Below are positions 33,518-46,600 of a DNA stretch of 64,000 bases, piece by piece (positions within the stretch are counted from its first letter, which is position 1; each line of letters opens with the position of its first letter). The stretch covers positions 488,095-552,094 of the forward strand of contig JAAGOF010000204.1 of the NCBI GenBank assembly GCA_010645155.1, written 5' to 3'. This stretch comes from Tigriopus japonicus (Eukaryota; Arthropoda; Copepoda; Harpacticoida; Harpacticidae). The notes below the pieces were generated by a model that worked only from the letters and a program-made list of their open reading frames with translations, was not told where the DNA came from and made no database searches. The position numbers were made by a program, and so were the translations under genes.

Positions 33518-36500
33518 ATGAAGGGAGCCTGCCTCGTCCTTTCACTTGTTTTGGTTCACCAAATCTCGGCCTTTAACCATCATGGCCGCATCCGAGATCA
33601 AATGGCTAACATGAAACCAAAGAAGGATCTGACAGACGTTGAAGGTAAGTTCAAAATTAGATGGCCTCAACTTTGACTGACAGAATTTCCCTCTTTGCTC
33701 TAAGATCTGGAGTATTGGGATCAAATGGGTATGGATGAGATCGACGCGGCAGTGAAGGCCACGGTTCTCAACACGAAACAGGCCAAAAATGTCATCATTT
33801 TTGTGGGCGACGGCATGAGCATCCCTTCCTTGACGGCTGCCAGGATTTACAAAGCTCAAATGGCAGGGAACATGGAATCACCAGAGAAGGAATACCTCAC
33901 ATTCGAAAGATTCCCACATCTTGGCCATTCTAAGGTAAGCAAAATACTGATGCTAATCCTCTGATGAGAGTTTAAAAAAAGATTTGACTCCATTCCAGAC
34001 TTATGACATTGATTACCAAACCCCTGATAGTGCCTCTACGGCCTCGGCCATTTTTACCGGAGTAAAGACCAAGTATTATACTATGGGCTACGACTCAAGC
34101 ATTGACCACTACGATGTGACTAGCATGAATCGTGCCACAAAGGTTGATTCCATCTTGAAATGGTCGCAAGACGCCGGAAAGCATACTGGTAAGGTAAATA
34201 GGTGATATTCTAGTTGAGTCGAGGCTACTTTACAAATGTGTGAGGCACGTTTAATGCCTTCTTTTATGTTCAAACGGAGGTGGTCTTTTTGTAATTGTTT
34301 CCAAATGAAACGTCACACATAAATTTGTTGCAAAGATCATGAATATCGCATGTTTAGAGAATGTTTGTTTTTCTTAAGCTGAGCAAGTATTTCAGTCCAA
34401 AGTCCTAACTTTATTGCTTTGATAAAAATGCATTACATAACTTATTTTAACCTCCTGTAACCCCACAATGATGACACGTGAGGTGACATCATCAGTGAAC
34501 ACGCTGTCATCGAGAAGCTTAATTTTAGCCAAGAAACACGGAAATCATGGAATGGGAGGCTAGAAATGAGAATTATGATTTCCAATAGAAACAAACCATT
34601 TGCGTTCTTCTGCAAATGAGACCTGGCTTGCATTGAGAAGAACACGTATTTCAAATTTCAGCCCAATCGACTGCCGGAGTGAAAAGTTAGGCCTTCTCAA
34701 TCTTATGTACTGAAGAGAGTATAAAGTGAATGAACTCGCCCTTTTGTGGTAAAACGAATTCCACAAAAGGGCTAGTTCATTCAATCTCAGTAGGATTTGT
34801 GCTGAGTTTTGAGAGAGCAGAACTTATGACTCCGACGTTCGTTTGAGCTGAAAATTGAAGTACGTAGTCTACTCGACGAAAGAAAGGTCTCATTTGCAAA
34901 AGAGCGTTATTGACTCGTTTCTACTGGAAATCATAATTCTCATTGCTAGTCTCCCACTCCATGATTCCAGTGCTTCTTGTTTTAGCCAAGATAAACTTAT
35001 TTGGCAAGTGTGTTTGAGTTTTAGACAAGTCACAATGGTCTCATTTTTATTCAGGCTTGGTGACAACCGCTCGAGTTACTCATGCCACACCCGCAGCCCT
35101 CTACGCCCACTCTTTTGATCGGAATTGGGAATGTGACAGCAAATTCGAAGACCCAGTTGAGACAAGCCCTCCTGCTGGTCTTCACGACATTGCGCATCAA
35201 TTGGTTTACGATGCACCAGGAAACCAAATGAAGGTGGTAATGGGTGGTGGCTACCCATCCTTCTTCCCCAAAGAGGATCAAAAATCCTTGGAGCCAGAGG
35301 TAAAATCTAGTTCAGAATATTTTTCTTTCTTTTGAAATAATTTTGCTTACAGTGATGATTTCTTTTTGCAATAGGATATGAACCGATACGATGACGACTG
35401 GGATTGCTTTCGAAGTGACAAAGAGAATCTAGTTGAGAAATGGTTGAGTGAACATGAGAATAGTGTCTTTCTGCGAAATCTGTCCTCTCTGAACAGTTTG
35501 GATGTCGCCAACACCGACTACGTTTTGGGACTTTTTGCTCAAACTCATGTCGCATTCCAAGACGAGAGAACTCCTGAGGATCCTACCCTTGAAGATATGA
35601 CTCGTGGGGCTTTAAAGGTACAAATGAAATTGGGAACGAATACCGAAATACTAGCCCGGATGTTAAGTGCACTAATTGAACCATTTGAATGAGTACACGG
35701 AACAACCGAGCTATTGTTATTCAATGACTTGTTTAGAGTTTAAGGCTAATATCAAAACCAGTATACTCACAGTACATTGCAGTACATTTCTTTCTGCAGA
35801 TTTTGCAAAAAAATGACGGCCAAGGGTTCTTCTTAATGGTTGAGGGTGGTCGAATTGATCATGCTCATCATGACGTTTGGGCCCGACGAGCTCTTTCCGA
35901 AACCGCCGCCATGGATAAGGCAGTGGAAGCTGTTTTGGAGGTCATGAAGGACGAGTTAGACGAGACCTTGATTATCATTACAGCAGATCATGGTCATACC
36001 ATGTCTATGAGTGGATATGCAACACGTGGTCAGGACATTGCTGGCCTTAATGGCAAAAACTATGACGATGGTCAAGGCTACACAACGCTCAGTTATGCCA
36101 ATGGCATCGGCTACTACTATCACACTTTGCTAGACGAGAGTAACACAAATGTGACCCGAAGAGAGATCACTCAAGAGGACACTATGGATTATGGGTTCCG
36201 ATATCCATCGACAGGTTACAGAAAGTCCGAGACTCACAGTGGTGATGATGTTGCCATCTTCGCTCAAGGACCTTGGAGTCATCTCTTCCATACGACTCAC
36301 GAGCAATCTTACATTGCCCACGTGATGGCCTACAGTTCTTGTGTTGGACGTTACTCGGAATATCCTCATTGTTCCAATACAGGTAGCTAAACGTAAGTTT
36401 TATCGTCATGTCGTGAAACTTTTAAGTCCTTAAATGTTTTGATTTATGCTTTCAGACGAAACAAATGAACCACAACACTCAACATCAACACCAAACTCAA

Positions 36501-36607
36501 CCTCGGCAATTACCACCTCCAGGATTCTTCTTGTATTTGTCACACTCTTGGCGATGTTGAACTTGTATCCTGTTGCTGAGGCTTTATGTTTGTTTTATGC
36601 CAATTAG
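33518..36607 (+). CDS. Alkaline phosphatase, membrane (GPI) type
   Basis: Seven exons join in phase to 589 residues: 33518-33644, 33705-33934, 33999-34188, 35055-35299, 35375-35617, 35800-36382, 36456-36607. The enzyme hydrolyses phosphate monoesters at the cell surface with two zinc ions and one magnesium ion. A signal peptide (MKGACLVLSLVLVHQISA) leads into FVGDGMS (metal Asp78), TPDSAST (nucleophile Ser130), TTARVTHATPAALYAHSFDR, VEGGRIDHAHHD and ADHGHTM (zinc ligands), SETHSGDDVAIFAQGP and HEQSYIAHVMAY. The last exon adds a Ser/Thr-rich spacer and a hydrophobic tail (ILLVFVTLLAMLNLY), the usual form of a GPI-anchor signal. If the donor at 36383 is not used, translation stops at once after NTGS and the enzyme would lack the anchor. 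Intron 3 holds a foldback transposon. Confidence 0.94.
34523..34987. mobile_element. Foldback MITE in intron 3 of alkaline phosphatase
   Basis: The element (about 34531-34979) is almost entirely one inverted repeat. The left end AAGAAACACGGAAATCATGG pairs with a right end whose reverse complement reads CAAGAAGCACTGGAATCATG. The arms meet at GCCCTTTTGTGG / CCACAAAAGGGC around 34738-34766, with a loop of about 11 bases. TTTTAGCC occurs directly on both outer sides (34523-34530 and 34980-34987), a likely 8-bp target duplication. It is better preserved than its relative in peroxidase A. Confidence 0.85.
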
Positions 36608-39600
36608 ATCATTTATTTCCTAGTCCTTACATTGAAAAACACTGTTTTGTTTTTATTGATCAGAAGTGAAAAACAAATATTCACACTTCGCGCTTTCATT
36701 CACATTGCTGTGAGCATTACTTTTTGCAAGCTCTCATTGGCTAACGATGGGGTTTACTATGGACATCTAGACTTTCCTGGACTGCCAACAAACGGCACTG
36801 AATGGGCCGATTTATTGCATGCCAAAAGGGTGATCCACCTTTCGCTTTGTTCTAGATCGGCCCCCTTAAGGTCGGTTGTCGGAAATTCAAGGAAATCTAG
36901 ATGTCCATGGGTTAACTTCAAAGCAGAAAGACTGTTTCGGTCGGGACGGTTGTCCCATCTCGGTACCTTAGTGTTATGGGTACATTTGATAGGTACTTCA
37001 CTTTACACAACGGAGCACCAGGAAGCAGGCAGTGCTATTCCGCACCTGCCTGCATGTTGAAAGTGGACCTCGTCGCACCAGAGACCCCCAAAAGCATACC
37101 CGAATATCCCAGAGCTACTCACTCCGACTCATTCTCCGTTTAACAGGCCAACAAGAAGCGCTTAGCGCTCGGCATCTCGAGGAAGTACTGTATCGTTGGT
37201 ATCACAGTCTGCTGCCCAAACCGATCGAGATGTGAAGAACACTCCAAGAGATGTCAGTCAGTTCGTCCCGAGACGAGGATTCAGCGACGAAATCACATCC
37301 TGGCCCAAAAGTGTGTTGGTGTTGAAAGATTTCAAGACTTAAAAGTGTGGTGAATCATGTGATTTAACCCTTGAAACAAGTCAGGAAAGAAGAGCAATCA
37401 GGTGCTCCGTGGGTTGCTTATGTGGCGTGTGAGAGCGCAACTTGAACCTTAGAGACCAGTTTACATTCATGACCTCTGTGTAGTTTGCCATCCGGAGCAA
37501 TCTGAGACCACCTCCCACGAATAAATCCGACGAAGGGTGAGGAAATTTCCCCTTTTTTCTTTCCCTGGTCTAAGCAAGTAGGAAACAGTCGAACAAATAC
37601 CTTTTCAAGAGAAATGAGCCGCAGAAATTCCTTGGGAAATCCAGGAAAAGACACAGGTGCACATACTACATCCATGCTTCTCCCAATCTCGTAGTACTAC
37701 TACTACTACCACAACTACTACTACTACAACTACTACAGATACACAACATTTGAGCACCTCAGTCCACCTGAGCCAGCAAAAATCAGAGGTAGTAGCTAGA
37801 ATGCATAGCAGCAGCCATAGATGGAACCCAAAGGAACATCGATGTACGCAACAGATTCATGAGGGTAAAGATCTCACTAGATTCACAAAACTACTGGAAT
37901 CAAAGTTTTGTGAGACCGTGAAGGACTAGGAATGGCCTTGGACTTTGGAAGACATCTTCACGGCGTTTTAAGTCGCAAAACATCTTGGGTTGACTGATCC
38001 TCGATAGGACAGTGGAAAGCTCTTCGAGAACGTCGGAGGCTTCTCCTTATCAAATGCCAGGAACATTGCGAATTAGTCAGTGGGATTTATCATTCTTGAC
38101 AACTTGGATTCCGGACGGAAATCCTCAAGCAACAGGGTCTGGTGCAAAAATCATTGGAAGACAAATACAAGATGTTTATGAAAGGGGTTTTTGCTCCACG
38201 GAACGAAGGAACGATGAAAACATGAGCGCACCCAGTCCGTCAGTCAGCCACTTTATCAAATGAGCAAACATTGCGTACATACATTCCATGTTGGGGATTT
38301 GGATTTCCAGAGGGGTTGTTGGCAGGGCAAGCCAGACCATATGCCCATTTTGCACCCAGGGGGAACCTGTCACAGAGATTAGCCTACTTTCAGACGACTT
38401 GCCCGAGAAAGAAGATTAACTTTTTCCCTCTGAAAACGGTTAATTTCCTTCCACTTAATCGGACTTGACTGACTTTAAGTAGTACGAACACATTCATTGG
38501 GGGTTGGTAATCTGGCTGGCTCAGATCCCTCATTTGAGACTCTGGATTTGAGAGCCTGATGAATCAATCACTCGCATCTAGCATCTCGCTCATTTGATAG
38601 ACCAATGGGGGAAACATGGAAACATTGCACCCACGTTCGTTCAATCGAATGGATAAAGTATAATGTTTCAGAGCCAGGTGCAGACTTCAAGTTAGGTGCG
38701 AGAAATCAGTCAAGTCCTTCGAGTTCGTCCAAAGTAAAAGAGAAACAAAAACACCCGCACTTTTTAAAGGTCATCAGGATTTGGAATCTTTTGCCACTCT
38801 TGAAATAAAATCTGTCCATTTTCAAGTTGAGCGTAAAAGAAGTAGTTGAAGTCATTCATATTTGATTTCCTTCTTTCTTTGGAAGCTTGATTTTAGGAGC
38901 TCAAAGTGACAAGAAGCGTCCATCAACATTGCGTCTAAGATGTTTCCTCTTCGTTGAGGCTTCAACCTTCGAACATCACCCAATCTACGTTCAAGATCTT
39001 TTTGTATTCTAACAGAATTGGCGATTCTTAACTTACGTTTTACAGTGAGCAGTGAAGATAATGGCGCTACAAAAACGTGAGAGTGGAAATGGAAGGAAAA
39101 AACAAATGGAACAAGTGGAACATAAACAAGGGCCGCCTGTTCCAGGCGTTGGAGAAAAAGAGACTTCAAAGCTCATTAAAGACAGAATTAGAGGCGGGGT
39201 TTGACTACTCGTTGTTCCCCTTGAAATATTGTTCCCCCCATCCCTCTCTACGTACGAATGTACGTACACTACACACGTAGTTTGCCCACATTTGAAAGAG
39301 CGCAGAAACAGAAAGAGAGCGTATTACATTCATGCATACAGTTTGCGAAATGAGGGACAAATGCCATTTCCATCTCGCGCGAAGAGCGACTTGACAGACA
39401 ACTCATGAACTCATGCTTAACTCAAATGAGCTTGTTCCATGACAAAATGAAGTTCTTCTTTCATTTCCACATACCCTCGGAACTTTGTTTAACGAAAAAT
39501 TTATGCGATAAAGATGAAGAGTTTAAGGCCTCATTTTTTTAGCCTTCATCGAGCTCTGTCTTGTGTGGGTATAGACTAGTGTCAATATATTCCCAAACTA

Positions 39601-40643
39601 AGGGACCAGTCAGACTGCGCAAGGATAATATAAGTTCAAGTCAATATTGTGAGTGTATTTGACAAGCAACTTGATCCCTGACTCACTTATGACCAAGTGC
39701 GAGTTACTATACCCTCCAAGTTTCTGCCAAGAGGCAAATATTTAAAACGCCACCCTCAGCAAACAATGCTAACAACAAACAGCAGTTAAGAAATAAATCC
39801 TAGTCGACGACGTCTGATTGATCGATAAGACTACATTTTGGATTAGATCTCAACGCTCCTTTTGTTGATGATTGGAATTCAAAGTCTTGACCAAATGGAT
39901 ATGTTCCAAACTAAATAAGGAGTGACACCTTGCAACTGTGCGAGATTTAGCTCCAAATGCAAACAACCTCAGATCAAGATTCAAATTTGACCGACCACAC
40001 ATGGCTTGTGATGGATGGCAAGATTTCTACCAAGATTGATTGCTCATCTTCGTCACACCAACTTCATCATCATCATCTTCAGACACGGATGGAGAATGCA
40101 TCTCGTCGTTATGTAACTCACCAGTTTGGATTGTTTACATTGGCAAGAAAGCGTGACGAAGATTGCATCTTGACATAAAAAGGTCCAACAGCTGTTCGTG
40201 TCCTTTGTGATGAGCAATGAGCAAAGCAGCATATACAGAGAATCCTTGATCAGATCCCCATGTTGTTCATTTGGCGAGGGAAGAGTATTTCGTTTCACGA
40301 ATCACTCGGCCAGGAAGACTTCATTAGTGTGATGGTCGTTTTCCTGCATGCAGCCATTAAGGCTATTATGATTGTCATTAGAGGGGTGTAAAAGTTCAAT
40401 TGCGAGGAAGAAGCCGCACAGTCACCTTCTGGCTCACAAAATCCCGTTCGTTCTCGTCGCTGAGTAGTTTATGCTGGCAATCCTAATCTGGGTTTCAATT
40501 TCGTTTCAGATGATCCTAAATTGGGGGATGGAATGATGGCGGTTGCATGTTTGTCGGATTGCTCTATCCAATGAGCAATTGCCGCCTCCGAGATATTTCC
40601 AAGCCCAAACTCGATTCCATTTGGAGCCAGAGTGCCCGTCAAA
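36608..40643. other. Intergenic stretch between phosphatase and pico, with small repeats
   Basis: It contains an imperfect hairpin (36758-36779 with 36889-36911, TGGACATCTAGA/TCTAGATGTCCA) and an (ACT)n microsatellite at about 37692-37738. Several 65-140-codon frames resemble nothing known. The stretch before 40644 should include the pico 5' UTR or promoter. Confidence 0.45.
37692..37738 (+). repeat. (ACT)n microsatellite
   Basis: An imperfect run of ACT/ACA triplets. Confidence 0.85.
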
Positions 40644-43600
40644 ATGTCGTCGACAGCAACAGGGCGTAAATCCATGTCAGAGAAATCCACCAAAGCAGAT
40701 AAGAGGCTTCCAAGTTCGAGTCCAACGAGGCCAGTTTTGGACTTGTTGGATAACCAATTGGAACAGTTGTGAGTACATTTACAAACACAGATACATTTAC
40801 AAACCAAGAGCTTTGGGTTGGGTTAGTTCTAAGAACGTTAAAAGTGGGTGTTGCCAATGTTGTTCTCCTGCCATCTGACGCATATCCTTTTGTTCTCTAA
40901 TGAGCCAGACATTCACATTCATTAGTACGGCTCAATTCTCGTGTATCGATAAGAACGTCGACTACAGCTTCCATTTTTTGAGCAACAAACACACCACACG
41001 AGATCCCGTTATCCCGGCACTTGGTCAAGGGTGACATTGGGGGGGATTTTGGGGCCGAATTGGCTCGCCCCCTTAACGCTTTAGAGTACAGTCCAGGCTC
41101 AAAGTGCAACTCTGACGACTTGACCTTGGCTTTTTGAAACTTGAGCTGAGCGAAGAAGCCGGCTTCTGGGCCTGAACATGCTCTTTGGTGGCTCGGTTGG
41201 CTTGATGGTTGGATGGTTGGACTCGGGTTTGCTCAAAAGGAAGCGACATCACTATTCAGTAGCAGCATTAACAACAACACCAATCACCTGCCCGTTGGTA
41301 AGGGTGACAATCGTGAGAGTCACGGAATGGGTTCGAAGTTCGAGCTGCTGTGGCTTCATCTATGAGGAAGTGTTTCTTCCCCGCCGGCCAAGCACGTTCA
41401 ACTGCTACAAAAATAACCTCAATTCTTGATTTATCTCAACTGAAATTTTCCTCCATGTCATGTTTCATTCTGAGAGAGGAGGAACCCTCTGCCTAAATGA
41501 AGCTATTCCAACCGTAAAAAAGCAATCAATCAACACGGGTATCTTGTGTTAGATCTACATGAAAATGGTCGTTCACTTGAGTTGTTCAAAGTGAATTGCT
41601 TTTCAAAATGTGTCAATAACTGAGTTCTGCCCTGGAATGGTCCTTCTGAAACCAGTTTTTCACTTCCAAACTTAACCCGAGTGCCGTTCATCATATGGAG
41701 GGCCCAATTACATTGGCATGACAAAGTGGACAAGGTCGTCAATGACGACGATGCCCGTTGAGAGGACATAACATTGGATTAACGTTTTCACAATGGGGTC
41801 TTTTACTACGTACGTAGTTGAACATGTTGGGCTCAATTTGCACTAAATGTGTTTACGTACCTGTTTGTGTTCGGATACATTTTGGCTCGCCTCATTTGCC
41901 GAGCAAATATTTGAAAATAGTCGGGTAAAGTGACATGGATTGATCAGATGAGATCTTCAAGTTTGTTTCTTCGGAAATCTTTGTTTTAGAGACCGAGTCA
42001 TTCGAGCATAGATTGACGGGAACAAATACACGAAAAGCAATCGTGGATTACCTAGCAACCAACAAATTTGGGAGGAACAGAAGGCACTTTAAAATATTTG
42101 TGCTAAAATCACGAAAAATGCCACATTGTGATTTTGAACTTGACCGGTTATAAAACTTTGAAATATTTTGTTCTCGAACTCATTTCCGTAGAATTTGTCC
42201 TCAAACCCCACCGGAACTCAAAACGGGTTCAGGTCTAGGTTTGTTGAGAACAAGTTAGTTTTGGTCAAAATTCTGGTATCTTGTCATGGCATCATGTTTT
42301 TAAGATCTTAATCGAGCAATCTAACGTTCCAGTTCACATCATTTGTAAGTCGGGCCAAGAATTGTCCTCAGAAGGCCTGAATGATTTTTGAGCAACGCCT
42401 TCAAAGATTAACAGTCAATGACACTGACGCCAACCTTTTATCATCTTTATTTATGGCAAATATTATCCCTGATTACGTTAAATCAAGCTTAATATTTAAC
42501 TTGCCAGAAACCGGAGAGGTCAGGGTTTTCTTTCACTACAAAAAAAATTACTAGCGTTTCTTCGATAATTGATGCTTTAAGATGTTCTTTGAAGCTGGTC
42601 CCAACTCTCCAAACTAGAGAGCTATGATTAAGTGTTATTACAGTACTCAAATCCTGACCTTTATTATCAGATTAATAACAAATACACGAAGATAACTGTA
42701 TTCTACATCTAATTTGCAAGTTGAGTGAATCTTCGCTTGTAATTTGCCTTTCTAAATTTACCTTTTTTTACCCTGTCCAAGTTATTGGGATCGCTTGTTT
42801 TTTTTTTTCAACTGAAATAACGGCAAATCCCCGAGACCACTCGAATCTCTTACAGGTCTGAAATCTTATTCTTCCTCCTACAACCCAATTCAACAATGCT
42901 AATTCTAGTCTCAAACCAACGAAAGACTCTTTAACATTCCAACAGAACGATTGTTGGTTGCTCACAAGCCGGATTTGGTCAAATTAATGAATGGCGTGTA
43001 CATACAGGAGTCGTAAACACGCGCACACAATGAATTCAAGAGACACGTGCTTGGTTCTTAAACTACTCGGAAGCCCCTTTTTGAATTCAAGCCACAACGT
43101 CGCTTAGCAAAGGGTTAAAATATTCCCAAAAAGGACTCCACCCTTAGCGGTAAAAAGGTTTAATCAGAAAATTTCTCTTCAAGTGATAGCTTCCAACTGT
43201 ATTTTGAGTGCTGAAATTCTCTGGTGCCAAAACCCCCATTTTCCACACTTCTCTGTATTTTTTATAAACCAAAGTAGGTTGTGGGTGGTTTCCAAGAATA
43301 AGACTGTTATCATCAAAACTCGTGTACAGACAGATGTTGGGCCAAATTGAGTGAATTCGTTGTCTCGTGTGGATTTATCGGGCTGTTAAAGCCTTCCTAC
43401 GCTTTCTCAGAATAATCTTGCTCCATTGATTTGACTTAAAACAACCTCGAACCTAAGTAACATAGAAGGTCAAATGGAATTGCACATTGTAAAACGCTAT
43501 CACGGAAATATCCGTAAAAAAAGATCGACCTTCTGGTCAAGAAGAGAATCAGTTGTGTCAACCAATTTCGGTGCCAACAACCAATCTCCTTTGACATTTC

Positions 43601-46600
43601 AAGTCTACCAAACTTTAACGTTTGAAGATAATATTGAGGAAGATGGAACCACATTTAAGTGAAGCTTGTCAGAAGAAGTTTCCATTTTCAAACAAAAATG
43701 ACCCTTGAAGATTGTGAAAGACGAGAAAACTAATGAATGGACAGCCTCAAATCAATTTAGTTGAAGGAACATGTCAAGAGTTGCGGCTGATTTGGACAGA
43801 AAATTAATTTGATTTCAAGATTTGGTCAACAAAAAAGAAAAGAGAGATCGAGCCAAGAAAAAAAAGGATGAATGTCACAGAATGAGAATCTCCCAATTTG
43901 TTTTATTCTAATCCAAATATCACACAGAGACTTGTTCCATTAAATCTAGCAAAGTTGAAAGAGCCGATCATGCCCATTTTGTAGCAAATGTGTATCGCTA
44001 CTTAACTTTGTAAGTAAGAAATACGATTCATCCATCAAAAGGCAATTTGGCCATCATAACGATTGATCCAAAAGATGCCATGCATGCTTGATTGATTGGG
44101 ATATTTGGAATGGGTGATTCTACCGCTAAAAAGTGGAAGGAGGTAACAATTTGGCATTGCTACCTAAAAATGCGTAGAAGATATTGGAATTTGGGATGTA
44201 TTGGGGATTTGGAAGTATACTTTATTTTCATTATCATGTTATGGAAATGCTTCTCATTGTTACAATTCTACATGGAATATTTAGTAGTTCAGTAAGATTA
44301 GAATTCAGCCAGAGTGGAATGGTTAGCCTTTACCGGGGATTGGTGGCCAAATATGCTCCAAAAAAACTTGCCCCATATACGACCCAAAAAGAGTCAATGA
44401 TCAATCAATATTGAATGGCCAGCCTTTAGCCAACTTCGTAAAAGAATGAATAATTTATCAACGAAAAAAATCCGTTCTCCACATTGCGTAAATGAACAAA
44501 AAAAATGAACATCTAAATTGAATCAAAAAAAATCACTAAGCTGAGTTTTTAGTTTGGATCGAGTTTAGATTCTGTCAAGGCTAAGTATAGGATTTTTTTA
44601 TTTCAGCATCTCTCTCCCTTTGTTACAAAGAAATATGTTCCAAAACAAAAAGGGACAACTACATACATGTCATACACTTCTGAGTTCAGGAGGACCTAGG
44701 GAGCAATTCAATAAAAACTTCAAGTGTCTGCTGTTCAAAAACGTATAAAACATCGAAAATATCCGCATTTTTACGAAAAAAAACTTGGAATTATCAATGT
44801 TTAGATTCCTCCCTTTTAGTTTCCGTAGCTTTGATTATTTTTTGGCTCTAATGACTCACTCGTTATGGGTCTTTAAAAGCTGTACAAGGCCTGTTTTATT
44901 GATTAAGTAATTCCAAAAGGACGTCGGAAAAACCAAATTTTGATATCAACGCCTGAAGCTTGACAATTCTTCAACATTTCCAAGAAAAAATAATAGTTTT
45001 TTTTTAATCGGATATTTTCAGTGTTTTATATATACTTGAATAAAAGGCAACAATAGTTACTAGGAATTGGTCCGTAGGTCCTCTTGTGTTTAAAGCCGTA
45101 TTGTTTAAAGGTCATTTTACGTAAATACATCAGCTTGTATCTTGATTTCAGAAAAACTCACAATTTAAGAATAAGTTGCTGACAGAGTGTTATGTCATGC
45201 CCATATCTGGCTGTTTGATGTTGGATACTAATTTAGTTTATAATTTCTTTTCAAACGGAGATCTAAAAAAATATTGAACAAGTTTTCAGTATGAGAGGTT
45301 TTGTGATTACAAAAACTTCTTGCGCAGAATAATAACTCCGCATTTTAATTTTAACCCCGACTCCAAATCTTTAAATCTCATCTTATATTCCTTCCATCTA
45401 TTTTAGAGCCGATGAGCTTCATCGACGTCGTCAAGGTCCCAATTCAGGCATGCGATCCTCATCCGGAGACGAAGAGGCCTTTCCGAAAGTTCCTGTAGCT
45501 CCATCTCCGGCCCAAGGAGGAACAACGTCCCACTCAAGGCTCACCAATGGATCACCAGGCGGACTCGGAACTGGAAATTTAACATCCGCTAAGCGAAGAC
45601 CGACTCAGCCGCCCGTCGACATTGAGGACCAAGATCCCACCCAAATGTTGAACACCTGGCTGGGCGAGCTCGATCTCCTTCAGAGGGTGCGTAGAGAAAT
45701 CGAATTATTGATGAGTTCAGGATGCGTAGTTTGTCCCTGTTCTTTTTTGACTCGAAGTTTTTCAAACTTGGCGCTTTTGATTCTTTTTTTAACATGTTTT
45801 TGAACTAACAGATGTGCCTCGGACGATGGAAGATTTGAGGCACAATTTCGGGGCAAAAGTTCAAATGGACAAAGATCACACTTGGAATGCATGAGTAAGC
45901 ATTTAATCGAACATTCGACTGGAGCAACGCCCACTAAGTTATGTGTAGGGATGAACCGAAAAGGCACTTCAACGAAACACAAAAAGAGGGCTCAACGGAA
46001 AAACAGCCAAAAGTCCAATACTCGCAAACAACAATGATGATTTTTTTTAGTCTCAGCTCGTATGTGATGTCACTGATGTGCTAAATATCGGGATTAGGAA
46101 ATTTAGAAATAGTTTTTAGTACTTCGTTCCATCACTAGTTACATTAGTTTTTGTTGTTGGACGACCTGAAGCACCTTCCATTTGTTTGGTTATTTTTGCA
46201 ATTCGAATCATGTATTTTCAACGGAAAATAGATACATCAGTATTTGGTAGACGCACAAACCTGTGAAGAGCCTTCTTTTCAATTCCTCGGATGAATCACT
46301 TTTTTGTGGTTGACACCTGCGGCAAATTCTGATTGGTCTTTCCCATTTCTTGCCAAGCAGATCTTTTCTCAGCCGTTCACGCGTCCATCTTTGTCTTAGA
46401 CGTGTGATGGCATGGTTTATGCCAACACAATACGTCCTATTGTTAATCCAATTTAGGAAAGTAGGCTAATAAGACATCGTCGTCAGGGGATCAACTTGGG
46501 ATTTTCTTCAACATGGAACAAGAGAAAAAAACAAACCGAGAGGCAGATTCATAAAACGAGCTCCTCTTTTCTTGTGGCACAATTTGGATCGCTGCAACAG

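Noticed and set aside
36758..36911. Imperfect hairpin TGGACATCTAGA/TCTAGATGTCCA near 36.8 kb
   Set aside because: Arms are short (about 22 bp) with no target duplication, so it is mentioned only within the intergenic entry and not called an element.
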